The notes under the pieces were generated by a model. That model did no database searches. It was not told the DNA's origin and was given only the letters and a program-made list of their open reading frames with translations. Positions 41,539-42,595 of a stretch of 42,595 nt of DNA are shown piece by piece; within the stretch, counting starts at the first letter, position 1, and each line of letters opens with the position of its first letter. A program made the translations under genes and the position numbers. The DNA is from Allokutzneria sp. NRRL B-24872. Lineage in GTDB: Bacteria > Actinomycetota > Actinomycetes > Mycobacteriales > Pseudonocardiaceae. The stretch covers positions 1 through 42,595 of the forward strand of contig NZ_MUMH01000110.1 in the NCBI RefSeq assembly GCF_002155965.1, given 5' to 3'.

Positions 41539-41874
41539 TCAGCGGCCGGTGGGGAGATTGTCCTCGCGGTGCCTCATTGCGTGACCTGGTACCACTTGAT
41601 TTCGGAGTGCCACCATGTGCTTTCTGCCGTCAGCGTAAGGGATTTGGTAGTGACAGACTGCGAGCCACTGGCCGTCCACGCTGCGAAACCAGCCGCTTAC
41701 CATCGCGCGAACCTCAAGCGTGAGGTCCAGTCCTTCGCCGACCACACGGCGCTGGACTCCCGGGGGATGCGGGAACGCAACCGCCAAGTCGATCCATGAC
41801 GGGGTCAACGTCGCACGCCAGCCGTGGTTGTTGTTCCCGGTCATCTTGGTGTACGGGGTGATGAGATCATCCAT
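41539..41874 (-). CDS. Small hypothetical protein
   Basis: A 111-residue product beginning MDDLITPYTKMTGNNNHGWRATLTPSWIDLAVAFPHPPG. It starts 15 bases after the stop of the cysteine-rich gene on the same strand, so the two are probably co-expressed. WRATLTPSWIDLAVAF and SVDGQWLAVCHYQIPYADGRKHMVAL look like real beta-rich protein. No family is recognised. The longer open frame upstream overlaps the preceding gene and is not favoured. Confidence 0.5.
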   Translation of the reverse strand: MDDLITPYTKMTGNNNHGWRATLTPSWIDLAVAFPHPPGVQRRVVGEGLDLTLEVRAMVSGWFRSVDGQWLAVCHYQIPYADGRKHMVALRNQVVPGHAMRHREDNLPTGR

Positions 41875-41888
41875 GTGCGCCACCGGTT

Positions 41889-42197
41889 CTAGCGTGAGAC
41901 AGGCGAAACGCGATACGCCGCAAAGCTGAACTCCGCCGCGAGCGCCGCTTGCCCTGAAGTGATCAAGAGCCACCAACTGTCCACATCGGACGCGGCGCAC
42001 GCCGAGCACCCCACCCTCAGGACACCGTCCGCCGCAACGACCGCGGTGTAGCCACTCGTTGCGAGTGCGTGCGCTCCTCTCGTGCAGCGAGTGGGCAGCA
42101 GCACGACTCGATTGCCGCAGCTGTCGATCCGGTATCCAGCCGGGCATGTGATCGAGAAGGCGTTGGGGGCACGGGAGAACACCGGAGTTACCTTCAT
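41889..42197 (-). CDS. Small cysteine-rich, possibly zinc-binding protein
   Basis: A 102-residue product starting at ATG 42197, which overlaps the stop of the ImuA'-like gene (ATGA). Cysteines occur in SITCPAGY, IDSCGN, PTRCTR and VGCSAC, enough for a zinc-ribbon. The segment DSWWLLITSGQAALAAEF resembles small unknown proteins I associate with Pseudonocardiaceae. The overlap places it in the same transcript as the ImuA'-like gene. The function is unknown. Confidence 0.55.
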   Translation of the reverse strand: MKVTPVFSRAPNAFSITCPAGYRIDSCGNRVVLLPTRCTRGAHALATSGYTAVVAADGVLRVGCSACAASDVDSWWLLITSGQAALAAEFSFAAYRVSPVSR

Positions 42198-42595
42198 CCT
42201 GTCGGCCGGGCATGTGTGATCAGCCGGCGTGCGGGGGTTGCTTCGGAGCTCGGTAGGCACATGCGAACCGAGCGCGGGCGGGCGGCGGCTGCTCGGCCGG
42301 TGGCGTGGATGTCGACCTCGCGGTGGGTGAGGTGGCCGTCCCCGGCTCCGGCACCGTGCCAGCGGGTGTTGGCGCAGCGCAGGTGAACGTCGGCGGAGGG
42401 CCAGGGGCCCAGGGGCAGGAGCACGGTTCCGCGTTGGCGCACGCGTGCGGAGAGCTTGCGGACCTGGGCGGGGCTGAGCGTGGTGGTGCCGGTGAAGGCG
42501 ACGAGGTCGATGCCGTCGGCGAGCGCGGCGACGACCTCGCCGAGCTGGGTTCCCGGGCGGGGCACCAGGGCCATGCGCTGCACGGCGATCCCGGC
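42194..42595 (-). CDS. imuA': ImuA'-like mutasome protein, 5' part outside the window
   Basis: The C-terminal 133 residues of a protein that resembles actinobacterial ImuA', the RecA-like accessory protein of the ImuA'-ImuB-DnaE2 mutagenic repair complex. Visible: ALVPRPGTQLGEVVAALADGIDLVAF, then LSPAQVRKLSARVRQRGTVLLPLGPWPSADVHL and ATGRAAAARPRSVRMCLP, which is the typical order of the C-terminal half. The frame remains open at the window edge, so the gene is partial. Normally imuB follows with overlap; here a small cysteine-rich gene does, so the island may begin exactly at this 3' end. Confidence 0.7.
   Translation of the reverse strand, partial: AGIAVQRMALVPRPGTQLGEVVAALADGIDLVAFTGTTTLSPAQVRKLSARVRQRGTVLLPLGPWPSADVHLRCANTRWHGAGAGDGHLTHREVDIHATGRAAAARPRSVRMCLPSSEATPARRLITHARPTG

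Noticed and set aside
1-42595. CRISPR array or rRNA genes
   Set aside because: I found no regularly spaced repeats of 25-40 bases and no rRNA-like conserved stretches by reading; a computational scan was not possible.

Overview
The window is high-GC actinomycete DNA. Overlapping ATGA/GTGA gene junctions, GTG starts, a WhiB-like protein, SpdB/TraB-type transfer genes, leaderless promoter signatures and an ImuA'-like mutasome gene at the right edge all point to a filamentous actinobacterium, probably Pseudonocardiales (inference; there is no rRNA to confirm it). Almost all of it is accessory DNA: parts of two different conjugation machines, a serine recombinase, a tRNA-derived attachment scar and several defence-type cassettes.

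Layout. (1) 1-2.2 kb: a small membrane protein, a Nudix hydrolase and a broken helical-repeat regulator. (2) 2.4-7.8 kb: a module like an actinomycete integrative conjugative element (AICE). It has an XRE regulator, an excisionase-like HTH protein, a WhiB-like protein, two membrane/Spd proteins and an FtsK/TraB DNA translocase with a one-base frameshift. A cluster of GTGAC(A/G)GGT repeats follows translocase codons, then an XRE regulator and a zinc-ribbon protein. No replication initiator or tyrosine integrase is next to it. (3) 8.0-11.9 kb: an intact paralogue of the broken regulator, then a lower-GC gene for an Mrr-type nuclease fused to a STAND NTPase, also carrying a one-base frameshift. 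(4) 12.0-15.1 kb: the 3' half of a tRNA gene with its terminator, embedded in the tail of a large serine recombinase, plus a small HTH regulator and an operator region. (5) 15.1-30.5 kb: a second conjugative element of the type IV secretion kind. One arm (minus strand) has a TGT/DpdA-like enzyme, a 55-residue protein and two SAM-methyltransferase-like proteins. The divergent arm carries a sigma-region-4-like protein, a TrbC-like pilin, TrbL/VirB6-, PrgI- and VirB4-like proteins, a phage GP88-family protein, a VirD4-like coupling ATPase, a replication-relaxation protein and a transglycosylase/NlpC hydrolase. (6) 30.8-34.7 kb: a tightly coupled three-gene operon (nuclease-like effector, small middle protein, zinc-hook SMC-like ATPase) that looks like an ABC-three-component conflict system. 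(7) 35-42.6 kb: a pentapeptide-repeat membrane protein, a T5orf172-domain protein, a HEPN protein cut by an amber codon, several unknown genes, and the 3' end of an imuA'-like gene.

How the parts fit. The two conjugation modules work by different principles: double-stranded DNA pumping by a TraB hexamer, and single-strand transfer through a type IV channel. They sit side by side and share no obvious genes, so this looks like a tandem or nested accretion of elements. The strongest candidates for an undescribed system are the methyltransferase-like/small-protein/DpdA-like arm with the GP88 gene inside the secretion operon (possible DNA modification of the transferred element), and the ABC-three-component operon. 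Three large genes each carry one extra A/T in a three-base run in otherwise intact coding, so sequencing or assembly indels must be excluded before calling them dead.
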